From assembly GCA_937889655.1 (NCBI GenBank), contig CALBZG010000196.1, positions 1 to 42,811 of the forward strand: a DNA stretch of 42,811 nucleotides. Direction: 5' to 3'. The stretch comes from an uncultured Clostridia bacterium (GTDB taxonomy: Bacteria > Bacillota > Clostridia > Peptostreptococcales > Anaerovoracaceae). How positions within the stretch are numbered: the first letter of the stretch is position 1; every line of letters begins with the position of its first letter. The translations under genes and the position numbers were made by a program. Below the pieces are notes generated by a model. That model did no database searches and was not told the DNA's origin. It saw only the letters and a program-made list of their open reading frames with translations. This document shows, piece after piece, positions 40,575 through 42,811 of the stretch.

Positions 40575-41464
40575 CTTCTGGAACCCGGTTTTTTCCTGAC
40601 CGGAGGCTTTTCTCTGTTGTGATTCTCCTGACCTTCAGCGACTGCTCTCTCTCTGACATATATCAAACTCACGTTGCCGTGTCTCTCAGATCTGATTTCA
40701 AAATCCTCCATCGAATTAATGAAAGGTGTCAACTTTTTGTAGCCGAAATTCCTGACGTCGAAATCCGGATGACGCTTCAAAAGCATTCCTCCGATGTCTC
40801 CGATAAAAACCCATCCGTCTTCATCAGAATTTTCCCTGATGATCGTCAGGACGGACTCTCTGATCGTGCCCAGCGAAGTCATTTCAGCTTCTTCCTTTTT
40901 ATCAGTCTCTTCCTCAAACCCTTCCGGGAGCGGAATGACGATCTTTTGCTTTTTAGCCTTGTCAGCTCTGGACTCAATAAGCCTATCTTGAATTTCCTTC
41001 CTGACTCTTTCAGCATCCTTGATGCTCTGTTCCATTATGATATCAAGATACTTGAATTTGTTGCACGCTGCAATAAAAGCTTTCGGCGTCTTCTTCTCGC
41101 CCATGCCCACAACATCCATGCCTGATTCTCTCAGCCGGGCTGCCAGCTTCGTGAAATCGCTGTCGCTGGTGACCAGACAAAAACCCTGTACGTTTCCGGA
41201 ATACAGAATATCCATAGCGTCAATGATCATTGCGGAATCCGTAGCATTTTTCCCCGCAGTATATCCATATTGCTGAATGGGTGTGATCGAATGCTCCAGA
41301 AGGACGTTTTTCCACGCGCCGAAAGAAGGCTTGGTCCAGTCTCCGTAAATTCGTTTATAAGTCGCCACGCCTTCGTTTGATATCTCGTCTAAAATAAGCT
41401 TGATATATTTCTCTGAAATGTTGTCTGCGTCAATGAGCACCGCAAATTTTTGTTCATTTGCCAT
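40568..41464 (-). CDS. NYN-domain (PIN-like) nuclease with C-terminal OST-HTH/LOTUS domain
   Basis: A 298-residue protein. The N-terminal NYN domain (1-150, LabA/limkain type) has the acidic nuclease residues D12 and D14 (VLIDADN), D76 and D82 (KNATDSAMIIDAMD), and D101 and D103 (VTSDSDF). A charged linker (about 155-200) is followed by an OST-HTH/LOTUS-like winged helix at about 203-275, marked by VFIGDIGGMLLKRHPDFDVRNFGYKKLTPFI, then a basic Arg/Lys tail. The combination suggests an RNA-targeting nuclease. ATG at 41464 follows AGGTGA inside the end of fbp and overlaps it by 11 bases. Co-translation with fbp is likely, but the functional reason is unknown. Confidence 0.87.
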   Translation of the reverse strand: MANEQKFAVLIDADNISEKYIKLILDEISNEGVATYKRIYGDWTKPSFGAWKNVLLEHSITPIQQYGYTAGKNATDSAMIIDAMDILYSGNVQGFCLVTSDSDFTKLAARLRESGMDVVGMGEKKTPKAFIAACNKFKYLDIIMEQSIKDAERVRKEIQDRLIESRADKAKKQKIVIPLPEGFEEETDKKEEAEMTSLGTIRESVLTIIRENSDEDGWVFIGDIGGMLLKRHPDFDVRNFGYKKLTPFINSMEDFEIRSERHGNVSLIYVRERAVAEGQENHNREKPPVRKKPGSRRK

Positions 41465-42811
41465 AGGTCACCTGATCTCTTTCTTTTATTGTACCTGATT
41501 TATATGCATCCACCAGGGCCTGCAGCTCTTCGATCTGTTGCTGCAATTCTTTCCCGATATCCGTATCCGCAACGGTCATCCTTTTCTCCAGGACTTCCAC
41601 CGTTCTGATCGATGGCGTATTGAAGGTTTGTGTTCCATCAGGCATCAGCGGCGAATAGGGTTTATGTTCAGCCAAAGCCATAAATCTCGAATTGAAAATA
41701 AAGGTATAGCCTGCTATTCCCGTATCCTTCTGATAAGCCTTGGACATCCCTCCGTCTATAATAAAAAGCAGCCCCTCGCCCCTCACAGGCGTCCCTCCAT
41801 CTTTGACCTTGACCGGCACATGGCCGTTGAGAATATGGGAAGCCTCTGGAGAAAGGCCGAATTCCGCGAGTATTTTGCAACATATTTCTCTATCGTCGAT
41901 GAGCGTATAGTAAGGAACCGAATGCTCCTTATGGGTCGATTTGTCCGCAATAAAGCATCTTTCAAAAGTGGTCATTCGATCCTTGCCGAACAGTGGTGAT
42001 TTACTGCCGAGCCACAGATACCACATCAGATCTCCGGCATGCACGGCTTCTATCGGCTCCTGAGGTGTGAAATAAGCCTTGCGGACTTGTTCATCGATGT
42101 CGTCAAGCAATCCTCTGCCTTTTGATACTACACCATTGAATTCGCATTCCTCAAATTCTCCATCTGCTGTCATGGGGATACAACCGTGATAAAGAAGGTT
42201 CCCATTCACTATTTTATACATCGCTCCATTGTTGAACATGAACTTCATGTGCTTTTGAAGCTTTTCGCTGTTCAGAAATGAAGCCTCCAATGTACTAAGG
42301 AGTTCGGCTTCGGCTTGGGTCAGTCTGTAAGGATCGGAAGGGTCCACCGTTGGCAGGTTGGAATCCCGCATCGGATATTCAATGCCATTGATCAGGACTG
42401 TGCCTTTCTTATGATCGATCTTGTCCAGCAGCAGCCTATCATTCATTTCATATTCGGGATGAGCCTTGATTTTCCAACCCTCTACCTTGAACTGACATAT
42501 AGCTATTGCTTTATGCATCTTCGCTGCGAGTTCTTCCGGCACAGGGTCATATTTGTTTGTATCCAGAATGTGAGGTTTGAAAAATTCACATGGATCGTCC
42601 CCGTAAACGCTTTGAGCGAATACGGCCAACGGTCTGAGATTGATGCCATAACCGATTTCCAGCATGTCGAAATTATTGTAACTGATGTTCATTCTTATGA
42701 CATTGGCGATGCATGCCCAGTTCCCTGAAGCCGCTCCCATCCATACAACGTCATGGTTGCCCCATTGGAAATCAACATCGTGATATTCCATCAGATAGTC
42801 CATGATCGCAT
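41454..42811 (-). CDS. fbp: Class III fructose-1,6-bisphosphatase, C-terminal part
   Basis: The 452 residues visible match the Bacillus-type (class III, manganese) fructose-1,6-bisphosphatase, usually 640-670 residues; the N terminus is beyond the right edge. It retains the metallophosphatase GNHDV motif with VWMGAASGNWACI just after it, HGCIPMTADGEF, GDLMWYLWLGSKSPLFGKDRMTTFER, LNGHVPVKVKDGG with metal-binding His, and FIIDGGMSKAYQ. The C terminus has a short coiled coil (LQQQIEELQALVDAYK). It converts fructose-1,6-bisphosphate to fructose-6-phosphate in gluconeogenesis. It overlaps the NYN gene. Confidence 0.96.
   Translation of the reverse strand, partial: AIMDYLMEYHDVDFQWGNHDVVWMGAASGNWACIANVIRMNISYNNFDMLEIGYGINLRPLAVFAQSVYGDDPCEFFKPHILDTNKYDPVPEELAAKMHKAIAICQFKVEGWKIKAHPEYEMNDRLLLDKIDHKKGTVLINGIEYPMRDSNLPTVDPSDPYRLTQAEAELLSTLEASFLNSEKLQKHMKFMFNNGAMYKIVNGNLLYHGCIPMTADGEFEECEFNGVVSKGRGLLDDIDEQVRKAYFTPQEPIEAVHAGDLMWYLWLGSKSPLFGKDRMTTFERCFIADKSTHKEHSVPYYTLIDDREICCKILAEFGLSPEASHILNGHVPVKVKDGGTPVRGEGLLFIIDGGMSKAYQKDTGIAGYTFIFNSRFMALAEHKPYSPLMPDGTQTFNTPSIRTVEVLEKRMTVADTDIGKELQQQIEELQALVDAYKSGTIKERDQVTYGK

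Overview
The window is a dense stretch of a Firmicutes chromosome, almost certainly from an anaerobe of class Clostridia. The evidence is a six-cysteine SCIFF peptide next to its radical SAM maturase, a CD1871A-type CXXC microprotein, formate-tetrahydrofolate ligase with a clostridial-type FolD, meso-diaminopimelate dehydrogenase, the rplS-ylqF-rnhB order, and purine-rich Shine-Dalgarno sites with many TTG starts. The genus cannot be fixed from the sequence. No insertion sequence, prophage, rRNA operon or CRISPR array is visible.

Layout. (1) 1-13378, minus strand: a run of eleven genes with mostly overlapping ends, read as folD-larC(N-terminal part only)-valS-folC-diacylglycerol-kinase-like gene-GNAT-plsX-rnc-smc-ftsY-der (cut by the window edge). 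It starts from a promoter embedded in the fhs terminator. (2) 13358-15214: fhs alone, with its own promoter and terminator. (3) 15186-17216: rplS with a leader, a terminator, then ylqF and rnhB. (4) 17257-18236: a XerD-like recombinase gene whose product lacks the tyrosine nucleophile. (5) 18298-20527: proB-proC-Nudix. (6) 20528-20840: an intergenic region with a predicted C-rich small RNA. (7) 20841-23119, plus strand: a YprB-type nuclease gene and proA.

(8) 23162-27923, minus strand: SCIFF precursor, an intercistronic terminator, SCIFF maturase, a TlpA-like thioredoxin lipoprotein, a CXXC microprotein, a membrane 4Fe-4S protein, and an SLH-domain transglutaminase-like exported protein. The last five are tightly spaced or overlapping. 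This links a ranthipeptide to extracytoplasmic thiol redox and cell-surface functions and is the most interesting unit here.

(9) 27957-32203: lysine and meso-DAP synthesis, read as ddh-lysA-dapA-dapB. It is preceded by a 22-codon Lys/Arg-rich leader ORF, a strong terminator and a dyad over the -10 box, which suggests attenuation plus a repressor. (10) 32263-34653: AMP-forming acyl-CoA synthetase and CYTH proteins. (11) 34679-36671: a glycine-rich membrane protein and PspA. (12) 36714-39780: pntAB transhydrogenase. (13) 39833-40026: tRNA-Arg(ACG), divergent from a small hypothetical gene whose promoter uses the same -35 bases. (14) 40568-42811: class III fructose-1,6-bisphosphatase (cut by the window edge) overlapping a NYN/OST-HTH protein.

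All functions come from reading protein motifs and DNA signals by eye. Promoter, terminator, small RNA and leader calls are predictions. Start codons were moved where a ribosome binding site clearly favours a different position.
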